Shown in pieces: positions 43,409-52,123 of a stretch of 64,000 nt of DNA (positions within the stretch are counted from its first letter, which is position 1; each line of letters starts with the position of its first letter). This DNA is from Nocardioides marmorisolisilvae (GTDB taxonomy: Bacteria; Actinomycetota; Actinomycetes; Propionibacteriales; Nocardioidaceae): positions 2,790,001 through 2,854,000 of the forward strand of contig NZ_CP134227.1 in NCBI RefSeq assembly GCF_031656915.1. Reading direction: 5' to 3'. A program made the translations under genes and the position numbers. Under the pieces are notes generated by a model, which saw only the letters and a list, made by a program, of their open reading frames with translations, ran no database searches and was not told where the DNA came from.

Positions 43409-43909
43409 GTGACGGCCGAAGGAGCCCCCACCTTGTCCAAGCGCACTGCTCGCAACCCGATCTTCGCGCCGAGCGGCTACCGCACCTCGATCACCCGCTG
43501 CGCCGTCGCGGTGCTGCTGGTGCTGGTCGGGATCGCCTGGATCGCGGTGTACGTCAACTTCGCGAAGGACGCCGCGCTGTACAACCCGAAGCTCGGCGGC
43601 GCGAAGCCCTCCGACCCGCTGCCGTGGATGGCCGACCTCAAGCGCTGGAACTACCTGATCGGCTTCGGCCTGATCCTGATCGGGATGTCGGTCTCGGCGC
43701 ACCCCGACACCCCGCTGGGCCGTGGCCGGGGCGTGGTCGTCGGCATGCTGTTCAGCTTCCTGTTCGGGCTGGCCTACATCCTCGTCTACTACTTCATCGG
43801 CGACCACATCTCCGACGTTCCGGTGATGAAGGACCTCAACCAGCTCAACCTGGTGGTCGGAATCGGCTTCATGGCGGTCGGGTTCACCTTCGCCACGAAG
43901 TGGGAGTGA
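43409..43909 (+). CDS. crgA: CrgA-type cell division protein, apparently tandem-duplicated
   Basis: A 166-residue protein. The usual CrgA is about 80-100 residues with two helices. Here the first unit is VLVGIAWIAVYVNFA, then LPWMADLKRWNYLIGFGLILIGMSV. A second unit repeats the pattern: LFGLAYILVYYFIG, then VPVMKDLNQLNLVVGIGFMAVGFTF, ending TKWE. Four membrane helices are therefore expected. CrgA recruits PBPs and FtsQ to the division site in Streptomyces and mycobacteria. The GTG at 43409 is used; a TTG at 43433 is an alternative. It keeps the crgA position beside DUF881 in the conserved cluster. Confidence 0.8.
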   Translation: MTAEGAPTLSKRTARNPIFAPSGYRTSITRCAVAVLLVLVGIAWIAVYVNFAKDAALYNPKLGGAKPSDPLPWMADLKRWNYLIGFGLILIGMSVSAHPDTPLGRGRGVVVGMLFSFLFGLAYILVYYFIGDHISDVPVMKDLNQLNLVVGIGFMAVGFTFATKWE

Positions 43910-43938
43910 ACCGCTCCGGTCGAATCACACCGGTGTAG

Positions 43939-43971
43939 TTATCCACAGTGTTGTCCCCAGGCTGGGGACAA
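43939..43971. repeat. Perfect 21-base palindrome with adjacent DnaA-box-like sequence
   Basis: TTATCCACA (43939-43947) matches the consensus DnaA box. It is followed by TTGTCCCCAG (43951-43960) and CTGGGGACAA (43962-43971), perfect 10-base arms around one G; each arm is one base off a DnaA box. It lies in the 116 bases between crgA and the HNH pseudogene. It may serve as terminator of crgA, a DnaA-binding cluster, or both. Confidence 0.55.
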
Positions 43972-44025
43972 CCTCGGTCACATCGGGCGCGGCGAACCGC
44001 GTGGCGGTGTGCCTCGCGAGGGCGG

Positions 44026-44867
44026 TCAGGCAACCTGTGCCGGCGACGGACCGGGGATGCGCGGCGGTGGTTGTTGTCGTCTTCGGCGGAGGGTGATCTC
44101 GCCGTTGGGGTGGAGGTGGTGGGTGTAGTGGTTGTCGTGGATGCGGTGGTGGTGCCAGCCGAGGGGGATGGCGTTGTGGAGGTCGGTGGGTCCGCCGGTG
44201 GTCCAGGGGTCGATGTGGTGGATCTCGGTCCAGGCGAAGGGTCGCTGGCAGCCGTGGGCGGCGCAGGTGGGGTAGGTCAGGGATAGGGCGGCGCGTTGGG
44301 CCTTGGTGTGCAGTCGGGTCTGTCGGCCCAGGTCGAGGGGGACCGATGCGGTGCCCAGGACGGCGGGGATGAGGCCGGCGTTGCAGGCCAGTCGGCGGGC
44401 GGTGCCGGCGCTGAGGATGGTCTCGGTGTCGGTGGTGGCGCCGGCCAGGCCGTCGCGTAGGTGGGCCAGGTCGAGGTGGATCATGATGGTGGCCCCGACC
44501 CGGCCGTGGTTGGCGTGTCCGTCGGTGGGCAGGTGCTCGAGGAGTTCGGTCAGGGCGTGGCCGAGGAGCTCGTGGTAGCCGTAGTTCTCCGGCGCGGACT
44601 CATCGACCCCACCGCCCGGGCCCCCGTCCGGGCGGGTGTGGTGGCGGCGGGGTGCGGTGAGGTGGTGCAGGTGGGTGAGCAGGAGTTGGGCGTGTAGGTC
44701 GGGGATGATGAAGTGGCCCTCGGTGGTGCCGTCGCCGCCTCAACCCCATCGACCCCGTCGTCCGTGAGCTCCTCCTCGGCCACCCCGGTCGTGGCCGAGG
44801 CCAGCAGCGCCAGCGCCGCACGCAGGTCCGCGATCCGTGTGGCCGAACCAACGAGCGTCCCGAACAT
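44026..44867 (-). pseudogene. Broken DUF222/HNH endonuclease (13E12-repeat family)
   Basis: Two pieces of one gene in different frames. From 44867 the first ~45 codons read MFGTLVGSATRIADLRAALA, then the frame ends in meaningless Thr/Ser/Pro-rich sequence. In another frame, a piece starting near GTTEGHFIIPDLHAQ continues through LACNAGLIPAVLG to the HNH motif CAAHGCQRPFAWTEIHHID and ends at 44026. Intact family members have ~150 more residues between start and the DGTTEGHF block, so an internal deletion joined the two parts with a frameshift. DUF222 proteins form large actinobacterial families of unclear function, often considered mobile repeats. The HNH part itself is intact. Confidence 0.8.
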
Positions 44868-45009
44868 GTGCCTATACTATCGAACACACGTGCGACGTCC
44901 AAGACATTATCAAACCTGTGGACAGCGCTACAGGTTCTCGAATCCGAACGGCATGACCCACACCACGGAGCTCCCCAAGCCCCGCCGAGACCGAAACGGC
45001 GACACACCC

Positions 45010-45945
45010 TTAGCTGGTCAGCGACACGGCACGAACGGCGATCAGGGCCAGCGCGACCACCGCCAGTCCGATCGTGCCCACCGCCTGCGCGGGCAGCCGG
45101 ATCGACCTGGGCGGGTAGACGATCACGGCGGCGACGATCGCCCCACCGAGCAGGCCGCCGAGGTGGCCCTGCCAGGAGATGTTGGCTGCGGTGAAGGTGA
45201 AGACGAGGTTCAGCGCCAACCAGATCCACAGCTGCTGGACCGGTGCCTTGATCTTCAGGCCGACCACGATCAGCGCGCCCATCACGCCGAAGATCGCCCC
45301 CGAGGCGCCCTCGGTGAGCGTGGTGGGCGAGGACCACAGCATCACCGCCGCGCTGCCGAACAGTCCCGAGATCAGGTAGACCGCCAGGAACCGGGTCCGG
45401 CCCAGCACCATCTCCAGCGGCGGCCCGAGGAACCACAGCGCGAGCATGTTGAACCCGATGTGCAGCGGCTCGGCGTGGGTGAACACCGAGGTGATCACCT
45501 GCCACCCGGCGCCATCGGCGACGCCGGGGAACCAGTGACCGTTCTGGGTGTGGCACAGCGCCGCACCATGGATCGCCGGGTAGAAACCGCCCAGGTCTGC
45601 GGTGTCGCAGCGTCCCCGAGGCAGCAGCGACAGCACTTGGAACAGCCGGCCGTTCGATCCACCGTCGGCGAGCACGGCAAGCCAGACCAGCACGTTGGCG
45701 ACGATCAGCCCGATCGTGGTCTGGTGCGGGTTGCCCGGCACGCTGCCGCCGTACGGCAGGGTGCCGGCACGAGTGCTGCGAGCACCCTCCTTCACGCACG
45801 TCGGGCACTGGAAGCCCACCGACGCCTGGCGCATGCAGTCGGGGCAGATCGGGCGCTCGCAGCGCTGGCACCGGATCCAGGTCTCACGGCCGGGGTGCCG
45901 GTAGCACTCCGGCGCGGCCCCAGCGCCCTCGGGCGACTGGGTCAC
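45010..45945 (-). CDS. Rhomboid-family intramembrane serine protease
   Basis: A 311-residue rhomboid. The N-terminus has a zinc-ribbon-like segment ([24 protein letters not shown] and CPTC), followed by six or seven helices. Catalytic Ser is in [15 protein letters not shown], catalytic His in [11 protein letters not shown], and [13 protein letters not shown] is the HxxxN oxyanion motif. It cleaves single-pass membrane proteins within the bilayer. The GTG at 45945 overlaps the cyclophilin stop (GTGA), so the two form an operon, as in many actinobacteria. Substrates are unknown. Confidence 0.9.
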   Translation of the reverse strand: MTQSPEGAGAAPECYRHPGRETWIRCQRCERPICPDCMRQASVGFQCPTCVKEGARSTRAGTLPYGGSVPGNPHQTTIGLIVANVLVWLAVLADGGSNGRLFQVLSLLPRGRCDTADLGGFYPAIHGAALCHTQNGHWFPGVADGAGWQVITSVFTHAEPLHIGFNMLALWFLGPPLEMVLGRTRFLAVYLISGLFGSAAVMLWSSPTTLTEGASGAIFGVMGALIVVGLKIKAPVQQLWIWLALNLVFTFTAANISWQGHLGGLLGGAIVAAVIVYPPRSIRLPAQAVGTIGLAVVALALIAVRAVSLTS

Positions 45946-46466
45946 CCCCGGCTGACCTCCACCGACTCGATCACCACGGGCTCGACAGGACGGTCGCCCG
46001 GCCCGGTGCGGGTGGTGGCGATCGCGTCGACGACGTCGCGGCCGGCCTGGTCGGCGACCTCGCCGAAGATGGTGTGCCGGTGGTTGAGGTGCGGGGTCGG
46101 CGTGACCGTGATGAAGAACTGCGAGCCGTTGGTGGCCGGGCCGGCGTTCGCCATCGCGAGCAGGTAGGGGCGGTCGAACTGGAGCTCGGGGTGGAACTCG
46201 TCCTTGAAGGTGTAGCCGGGCCCGCCGGTTCCGGTGCCCAGCGGGCAACCACCCTGGATCATGAATCCGTCGATCACCCGGTGGAACCCGAGGCCGTCGT
46301 AGAACTTCTCACCGGAGCGCCCGGCGTCGTCGTTGTAGTCCTTGGTGCCCTCGGCCAGGCCGACGAAGTTGTCGACGGTCGCCGGCGCGTGGTCGGGGAA
46401 GAGGTTGAGGACGATGTCGCCGCGATTGGTGTGCAGCGTGGCCTGGGAGGCCTGGGAGTCAGCCAT
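45942..46466 (-). CDS. ppiA: Cyclophilin-type peptidyl-prolyl isomerase
   Basis: A 174-residue cytoplasmic PpiA. The core reads [30 protein letters not shown] with catalytic Arg, and [25 protein letters not shown] (Gln-Phe-Phe). It catalyses cis-trans isomerisation before proline. Start at ATG 46466 gives the usual ~10-residue leader; a longer frame upstream crosses sequence without homology. It corresponds to Rv0009 (ppiA) in the M. tuberculosis origin-proximal region and forms an operon with the rhomboid gene. Confidence 0.93.
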   Translation of the reverse strand: MADSQASQATLHTNRGDIVLNLFPDHAPATVDNFVGLAEGTKDYNDDAGRSGEKFYDGLGFHRVIDGFMIQGGCPLGTGTGGPGYTFKDEFHPELQFDRPYLLAMANAGPATNGSQFFITVTPTPHLNHRHTIFGEVADQAGRDVVDAIATTRTGPGDRPVEPVVIESVEVSRG

Positions 46467-46603
46467 GGATTGCCTTCGGTCTCGTCGGGTACGGCGACCA
46501 GGGGTCGCCCATGATCCTGACCCGATCCTGCCACGACCGGGTTTGCGTGCCACAGCTACCCGGGCATGATCGATAACAAGACGACGAGAGGATCGAGAGC
46601 CGG

Positions 46604-47203
46604 ATGTTTGCCAAGTCGAAGAACATCAAGGATCAGGCGCAGGGTCTGGTCGACCAGGTGGCGCCCCATGTCGAGAACGCCCGGGAGCAGATCGGCCCGC
46701 TGCTGGTCGAGGCCCGCGAGAAGGCCGCACCGCACGTCGCAGAGGCCCGCGAGCGCCTGGTCAGGGACGTGATCCCGGCCGTCCAGTCCGCGCTCGAGGA
46801 CGCCCGCGAGCAGGCCGGCCCGGTGGCCGAGGAGGCCAAGCGGCGTGGGCTCGCGGCGGCTGCCGTGCTCGCCGGCGAGCAGCCCGCCTCGCGCAAGTCG
46901 GGCAAGAAGAAGTGGATCGCCCTGCTGGCCGTGCTCGGTGGTGCAGCGGTCGCCGCGAAGAAGGTCCTCGGCGACAGCGGCGGTTCGCACGTCGCCTACA
47001 CCCCGCCCCCGCCGCCGGCTCCGCCGCGCCCGACCGTCGTACCCGACCCTGCACAGTCCGCAACGACCGACGACGCCGCCGGCGCCACCCCGGCCGAGGC
47101 GGTGGCCGACGCCACCGACGAGCCGCACCCCGTCACCACTCCGGACGACCCGGCCACCGTGACCGATGCGCCCGGACCCGAGACCGGTCCCGACGAGGCG
47201 TGA
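46604..47203 (+). CDS. Conserved hypothetical protein with amphipathic helices and Pro-rich tail
   Basis: A 199-residue protein. The first ~95 residues are long amphipathic helix with repeats of the type [27 protein letters not shown] (phased about 11-14 residues), resembling apolipoprotein or plasmid-type coiled helices. Then a basic stretch SRKSGKKKW and one transmembrane segment ([18 protein letters not shown]) come, followed by [10 protein letters not shown] and an acidic Thr/Ala-rich tail. The ATG at 46604 was chosen for its position just before the helix; an ATG at 46566 is in another frame. Similar proteins are common next to ppiA/rhomboid in actinobacteria. Function unknown; a membrane-surface role is likely. 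Confidence 0.7.
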   Translation: MFAKSKNIKDQAQGLVDQVAPHVENAREQIGPLLVEAREKAAPHVAEARERLVRDVIPAVQSALEDAREQAGPVAEEAKRRGLAAAAVLAGEQPASRKSGKKKWIALLAVLGGAAVAAKKVLGDSGGSHVAYTPPPPPAPPRPTVVPDPAQSATTDDAAGATPAEAVADATDEPHPVTTPDDPATVTDAPGPETGPDEA

Positions 47204-47206
47204 GCC

Positions 47207-47581
47207 TCAGCGGGCGGAGACCTCCGGGAACTCCGCCCGCACCCGCCGGATCGCCCGGCGCTCGGCCCAGAACGAGACGAACGGGATCGTCCCGCTGAGC
47301 AGCGTGATCGCGGTGAAGCCCATCTGCCAGCGCGCCTTGAGCGCCAGCATCAGCGCCACCAACACGAAGACCATGTAGATGAATCCGTGCGCGGTGCCCA
47401 GGTAGAGATTGATGTTGGTGCCCAGCCGCTGACCGGACTCGCCGACCTGGAGGAAGCCCGGCCAGAAGTTCGGCCACCAGTCGTGGGCGTACTTCAGCGG
47501 CACGCCGACCACGACGAGAGTGATGATGGACAGACCCACCACGGTGGCCAGCACGCGGTAGGCGTTGTACAGGGCCTTCAC
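47207..47581 (-). CDS. DUF3817 membrane protein
   Basis: A 124-residue protein with three or four hydrophobic helices: ALYNAYRVLATVVGLSIITLVVVGVPLKYA, then GTAHGFIYMVFVLVALMLAL and MGFTAITLLSGTIPFVSFWAERRA. This pattern is DUF3817, usually found next to SURF1 or cytochrome genes. The GTG at 47581 fits the start of the first helix. No enzymatic motif. It follows SURF1 in the same direction with 76 bases between, so it may be co-transcribed with it. Confidence 0.8.
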   Translation of the reverse strand: MKALYNAYRVLATVVGLSIITLVVVGVPLKYAHDWWPNFWPGFLQVGESGQRLGTNINLYLGTAHGFIYMVFVLVALMLALKARWQMGFTAITLLSGTIPFVSFWAERRAIRRVRAEFPEVSAR

Positions 47582-47657
47582 GCGCTCGAAGGTACCCGTA
47601 TGACCCAGCGCACAGCCGGACGGGTGAGCCGCAGAGCAGCCGGAGGCGAGGGCCGGG

Positions 47658-48398
47658 CTAGGCGCCGGACCTGGTCGCCTCGGCCGCCGCCACCTCGGGG
47701 GCATCGAGCTGGTCGCGGCACCAGCGGATCCAGACGTAGATCGCGAAGCCCCCGAAGAACCACCACTGGGTGGCGTAGAGCAGGTTCCGCAGCCCGGTCG
47801 CGCCGGAGACCGACGGGCCGACAGGCGCACTCACGCGGGCCAGTCCGGCGGTGCCGTCGCTCGCGTCCCGGCTCACCACGTACGCCGAGTAGAGGTCGGC
47901 GTGCACGTGCTGGGTCAGGCTGGCGATCCGCATCGAGGTGATCACGTCGTCGCGCGGGTTCAGATCGGCCTCGCCGCTGCCCTCGCCGGCCTGCAGCCAG
48001 CCGGTGATCGAGACCGAGCCGTGCGGCAGCGCGGCGTGGGCGGTCGGGCTCCAGCCGCGTACGACGGGCATCGCCGACCGGCCGATCAGCACCGGGGAGA
48101 CCACCCAGAATCCACGGGTGCCGTGGTGCTGACGGCCGGACACATAGACGGTGCCCGACGGAAGCCAGGTGCCGCTGAACGTGACCGGCCTGCCCAGCGA
48201 CCCGCCGGGGAACGGGCTGTCTCCGCCCATCACCGACGCCAGCGGCACCGGCCGCGCGTGGGTCAGGTTGCGGGCGGCGGCCGCGCGGTCGCCCGACCAC
48301 ACCGAGAGCTGCCAGAGCCCGAGCAGCACCGCAGCCGCCACGGCCAGCAGCATCAGCAGGTGCGCAGCCCATGCGCGGGCGGACAGCAGGGTGGGCAC
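47658..48398 (-). CDS. SURF1-family cytochrome oxidase assembly protein
   Basis: A 246-residue SURF1-like protein. Two transmembrane helices bracket the protein: LLMLLAVAAAVLLGLWQLSVW at the N-terminus and NLLYATQWWFFGGFAIYVWIRW at the C-terminus. The intervening domain contains GRPVTFSGTWLPSGTVYVSGRQHHGTRGFWVVSPV. SURF1 inserts heme a into the aa3-type terminal oxidase. Start is ATG 48398, 30 bases from the divergent metallo-hydrolase start. This supports an aerobic organism. Length and motif order are standard for actinobacterial SURF1. Confidence 0.88.
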   Translation of the reverse strand: MPTLLSARAWAAHLLMLLAVAAAVLLGLWQLSVWSGDRAAAARNLTHARPVPLASVMGGDSPFPGGSLGRPVTFSGTWLPSGTVYVSGRQHHGTRGFWVVSPVLIGRSAMPVVRGWSPTAHAALPHGSVSITGWLQAGEGSGEADLNPRDDVITSMRIASLTQHVHADLYSAYVVSRDASDGTAGLARVSAPVGPSVSGATGLRNLLYATQWWFFGGFAIYVWIRWCRDQLDAPEVAAAEATRSGA

Positions 48399-48428
48399 GA
48401 AGCAAGGCTACGTGTCAGGATCGGGGCC

Positions 48429-49262
48429 GTGAGCACCGCCGTGCACCACCTCAACTGTGCCACGATGGCGCCCGCGCTCGCCGCCGGTGGGCGCGTCACC
48501 CCGGTCCGGATGGTGGCGCACTGCCTGCTGGTGGAGGCACCCGACCGGCTGGTGCTGGTCGACACCGGGTTCGGCACCGCGGACCTGGCTTCGCCGCGGA
48601 AGCGGATGGGACTGGGCTTCGTCTCGGCGATGCGACCCGCGCTCGACCCCGCGGAGACGGCGGTCTCCCAGGTGCGCGGCCTCGGGCACGATCCGGCCGA
48701 CGTCACCGACATCGTCCTCACCCATCTCGACCTGGACCACGCCGGCGGTCTGGGTGACTTCCCGGCCGCCCGGGTGCACGTGTACGCCGACGAGCTGGCC
48801 GCTGCGCGGGCCCGCCGTACCCTCAACGAGAAGGGCCGCTACGTGCCCGCCCAGTGGGCGCACGGACCGCGCTGGACCACCCATGCCGCCGCCGGTGAGG
48901 AGTGGCTCGGCTTCGCCGCGGTCACCGCCCTGGCCGACGACGTGCTGCTGGTGCCGCTGCACGGGCACACCCGGGGTCACTGTGGCGTCGCCGTACGCCG
49001 GCCCTCCGGAGGCTGGTTCCTGCACGCCGGCGACAGCTACTTCTTCCACGACGAGGTACGGACGCCGCCGGCGTGCCCGAGCGGGCTGCGGATCTTTCAG
49101 TCGTTGATGCAGATGGACGGCAAGGCCCGGGTCGCCAACCAGGAGCGGCTGCGTCACCTGCACGCCGACCACGGACCCGGCTCGGGTGCGGCCGAGGTGG
49201 TGACGGTCTTCAGCGCCCACGATGCGACCGAGTACGACGCCCTCGCGGGCGGCACCGACTGA
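48429..49262 (+). CDS. Metallo-beta-lactamase fold hydrolase
   Basis: A 277-residue MBL-fold protein. The metal site reads LTHLDLDHAGGLGDF (HxxxDH with a leading His) and a later Asp/His pair in LHGHTRGHCGVAV and LHAGDSYFF. The N-terminus CATMAPALA and GGRVTPVRMVAHCLLVE are typical of the AttM/AhlA-like lactonase group that cleaves N-acyl homoserine lactones. The GTG at 48429 was selected by start of similarity. Substrate is unproven; lactone or thioester are both possible. It is a single gene divergent from SURF1. Confidence 0.85.
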   Translation: MSTAVHHLNCATMAPALAAGGRVTPVRMVAHCLLVEAPDRLVLVDTGFGTADLASPRKRMGLGFVSAMRPALDPAETAVSQVRGLGHDPADVTDIVLTHLDLDHAGGLGDFPAARVHVYADELAAARARRTLNEKGRYVPAQWAHGPRWTTHAAAGEEWLGFAAVTALADDVLLVPLHGHTRGHCGVAVRRPSGGWFLHAGDSYFFHDEVRTPPACPSGLRIFQSLMQMDGKARVANQERLRHLHADHGPGSGAAEVVTVFSAHDATEYDALAGGTD

Positions 49263-49406
49263 GGTCGATCCCCTCCCCGACCTCGACCGTCGCGGCGGCC
49301 CGAAGGTGGACCATCCCTGAAATCCTGAACCCCCTTCGCGGCGCCTTGACCCGACCTACGATTCAGCCACCAGCGCTCCCGATGCGCCGGGCGGAGGGAC
49401 AGGTCG

Positions 49407-51047
49407 ATGGGGCAGCCGGGCAGGTCGACGCTGCGCAGGTCGACGCTGCGCAGGTCGACGTTGGCCGCGATGGCGGTCGGCGCCCTGCTGACCGGCTGCG
49501 CCACGGTCCAGCCGACCGCCACCGCCCCGGCCGGGGGGCGCGCCGGACAGGTCGTCGCGTTCAGCGGCGCCGAGGCCCCGGGCGCCGTCCACGCGACCCC
49601 GCCGGACGGCCGTGACACCCGGGTGCTCCCCTCGAGCACCACACCGACGCCGCCGTGGCACGCCAGCGGCCGGCGGCCGAACATCCTCCTGATCACCGCG
49701 GACGACGCCTCGATCCTGGACCTGCCCTGGATGCCGCACGTGCGCAAGCTGATCGGCTCGCACGGCGTGACGTTCGCCGACGCGATCGCGCCGACGCCGA
49801 TCTGCGTACCGGCACGCGCGTCGCTGCTCACCGGCCAGTACGCACACAACCACGGCGCCGTCACCATCTCCGGTCCCCGCGGTGGGTTCCCCGCCTTCCG
49901 GGACACCGACACGGTTCCGGTCGCGCTGCAGCGCAACGGCTACGCGACGCTGTTCACCGGCAAGTACCTCAACGGGTACGGCGACCACGACCCCCGCTAC
50001 GTGCCGCCCGGCTGGACCGACTGGCGGGGACTGGCCATCGGCACCTACGACTTCTTCAACCAGACGGTCAACGTCAACGGCCGGCTGGTGCCCTCGCACC
50101 GCTACTCCACGTTCACCGTGCGGGACCAGGCCGACCAGTTGATCCGACAGCATCGCGGCCACAAGCCGTGGTACCTGTGGGTGAACTACGTCGCTCCGCA
50201 CGTCGGCGCCCCGGTCCAGCGCGGAGACCCGATGCGGATCGACCGTGGCACCAACGCCGCCTACCAGACCACGGTGCCGGCGCCCAGCGACTTCAACCGG
50301 TACGCCGGCATCCACCTCCCCCGTCGGCCCGACATGTTCGAGCGGGACACCCGTGACAAGCCGCGGATCTCGGTGGCCCGGCATCGGCTGGACGCCCGTC
50401 AGAAGGCGGCCATGCGGATCGTCTTCGAACGACGGATCGAGGCGGTCCGGGGCGTCGACCGGGCGGTGGCGAGCCAGATCCGGGTGCTGCGGCGTACCCA
50501 CCAGCTGGCGAACACCGTGGTCATGTTCACCTCGGACAACGGCTATGTCACCGGCGAGCACAACTACGACGGCAAGCTGTGGCACTACAACGAGATCCTG
50601 CGGATCCCCGCGTTGATGCGGGGTCCGGGCGTGCCACGCCACCAGGTCGTGCGCACCGCGATCACCAACCCCGACATCGCCGCCACCATCCTCGCGCTGG
50701 CGCGGACCACGTCGCTGCGGCCGCTCGACGGAGTCGACATGATGCCGTGGCTGAACGCCCCGACGCAGCTGCGGGTGATCCCGATCGAGGGCTGGGCGGT
50801 GCACAACGGGCGACAGCAGCGCTACACCGGAGTGCGGGTCGGGAAGTGGACCTACATCCGCTACCACCGCGGCGCCCAGGAGATGTACGACCGGTCCTGG
50901 GACCCCTACGAGCTGCACTCCCTGCAGCGCCGGCCGGCGTGGGTCGACCAGCTCCACCAGTTGCAGCGACTGACGAGGAAGTACCACGCCTGCCGCGCCA
51001 ACACCTGCCCCAAGGCGTTCTACCCGGTCAGCCCGAGCCGCTCGTAG
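49407..51047 (+). CDS. Lipoprotein sulfatase (type I, formylglycine-dependent)
   Basis: A 546-residue secreted sulfatase. The N-terminus RSTLRRSTLRRSTLAAMAV precedes a lipobox-like LLTGC; the mature protein starts with a Ser/Pro/Gly-rich spacer. The sulfatase motif ICVPARASLLTGQYAHNHG holds the Cys (residue 133) to be oxidised to formylglycine; metal ligands are in LLITADDAS and MFTSDNGYVTGEH. It would hydrolyse sulfate esters outside the cell. The enzyme that makes formylglycine is encoded next to it on the other strand, with 20 bases of 3' overlap. The first residues come from a 15-base DNA repeat. Confidence 0.88.
   Translation: MGQPGRSTLRRSTLRRSTLAAMAVGALLTGCATVQPTATAPAGGRAGQVVAFSGAEAPGAVHATPPDGRDTRVLPSSTTPTPPWHASGRRPNILLITADDASILDLPWMPHVRKLIGSHGVTFADAIAPTPICVPARASLLTGQYAHNHGAVTISGPRGGFPAFRDTDTVPVALQRNGYATLFTGKYLNGYGDHDPRYVPPGWTDWRGLAIGTYDFFNQTVNVNGRLVPSHRYSTFTVRDQADQLIRQHRGHKPWYLWVNYVAPHVGAPVQRGDPMRIDRGTNAAYQTTVPAPSDFNRYAGIHLPRRPDMFERDTRDKPRISVARHRLDARQKAAMRIVFERRIEAVRGVDRAVASQIRVLRRTHQLANTVVMFTSDNGYVTGEHNYDGKLWHYNEILRIPALMRGPGVPRHQVVRTAITNPDIAATILALARTTSLRPLDGVDMMPWLNAPTQLRVIPIEGWAVHNGRQQRYTGVRVGKWTYIRYHRGAQEMYDRSWDPYELHSLQRRPAWVDQLHQLQRLTRKYHACRANTCPKAFYPVSPSRS
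49421..49460 (+). repeat. 15-base tandem repeat in the sulfatase signal region
   Basis: CAGGTCGACGCTGCG occurs at 49421-49435 and 49436-49450, then partly again from 49451 with changes after CAGGTCGACG. It encodes RSTLR-type repeats in front of the hydrophobic signal segment. Copy number could change by slippage without shifting the frame. Confidence 0.85.
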
Positions 51048-51996
51048 CGCACCGGAAGCCGAGGTTGGCAGCCGTCGAGTCCGGCGGGCTGCTCGACCGG
51101 GCAGCCACCCGGTAGCGGTGGCAGTAGGAGTGGTGGCACAGGTAGGAGCCGCCGCGGATCACCCGCGCCGACCCGGCCGCCGGTCCTTGCGGATCGTGCT
51201 CGGGGCTGGTGGCGTAGTAGCCCGGGTCGAACCAGTCCGCGCACCACTCCCACACGTTGCCCGCGCTCTGGAAGATCCCGAGGCCGTTGGCCGGGTAGGC
51301 CCGCGCGGGTGCGGTGGTGAGGTAGCCGTCGGCGAGGGTGTTGTGCTCGGGGAACTCGCCCTGCCAGATGTTGCAGCGGTGCATGCCATCGGGGGTGAGC
51401 TCGTCACCCCACGGGAACCGCGCCCCGTCCAGCCCCCCGCGAGCGGCGTACTCCCACTCGGCCTCGGTCGGGAGCCGCTTGCCGGCCCAGGCGGCGTACG
51501 CCGTCGCGTCGTCATGGGAGATGTGCACGACGGGGTGGTGCGACCGGCTGGCGATGTCACTGCCGGGCCCCTCCGGATGGCGCCACTGCGCGCCCCGGAC
51601 GGCGTACCACCAGGGCGTCGCGGCGGGCTGTCCGACGATGTCTGACCGGTCCCCGGCGAAGGCCAGGTGGAAGACCGCGGAGAACCCGAACTGCTCGGCC
51701 GTGGTGACGTGACCGGTCGCCTTCACGAAGCGCCCGAACTCGGCGTTGGTGACCGTGGTGGCGTCGAGGTGAAACGCATCGAGGCCGACCCGGTGCACCG
51801 GTCGCTCGCCGTCGCCGTCGTACCCCTCGTCGAAGGCATCGCCCATCGCGAAGCTGCCCGCAGGCACCGCGACCTGGCCCCTCGTGCTGCGCCGACGCTG
51901 GTGCTGCGCCCGGGCGTCCGTGCCGCCGGCCGGGCTCGCCGCTCGGGCCGCCGGTTGGGGCGCCGGTCGGTCCGGGGGTGGTACGCAGCAGGACAT
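51028..51996 (-). CDS. Formylglycine-generating enzyme (FGE/SUMF1 family)
   Basis: A 322-residue FGE, which converts the Cys of the sulfatase CxPxR motif to formylglycine using O2 and copper. The family core reads AGSFAMGDAFDEGYD, HVTTAEQFGFSAVFHL, GKRLPTEAEWEYAARGG, CNIWQGEFPEHNT and NVWEWCADWF. The two active-site cysteines are C287 and C292 in GGSYLCHHSYCHRYR, spaced exactly as in the Streptomyces coelicolor enzyme. ATG at 51996 (MSCC) is taken; an upstream start is longer but lacks similarity. It is convergent with and overlaps the sulfatase. Cytoplasmic. Confidence 0.95.
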   Translation of the reverse strand: MSCCVPPPDRPAPQPAARAASPAGGTDARAQHQRRRSTRGQVAVPAGSFAMGDAFDEGYDGDGERPVHRVGLDAFHLDATTVTNAEFGRFVKATGHVTTAEQFGFSAVFHLAFAGDRSDIVGQPAATPWWYAVRGAQWRHPEGPGSDIASRSHHPVVHISHDDATAYAAWAGKRLPTEAEWEYAARGGLDGARFPWGDELTPDGMHRCNIWQGEFPEHNTLADGYLTTAPARAYPANGLGIFQSAGNVWEWCADWFDPGYYATSPEHDPQGPAAGSARVIRGGSYLCHHSYCHRYRVAARSSSPPDSTAANLGFRCATSGSG

Positions 51997-52123
51997 CGAC
52001 GGTGAGCGTACGCCCGCACTTCCCGGCATGGAGGGCGAACGGCCCGGGTTCGAAATCCAGGGCACCGGGTACGACCCGCCAATCTCGGCGGCCACCCCGG
52101 GACGCTGAGAGGAGGAGGACACC

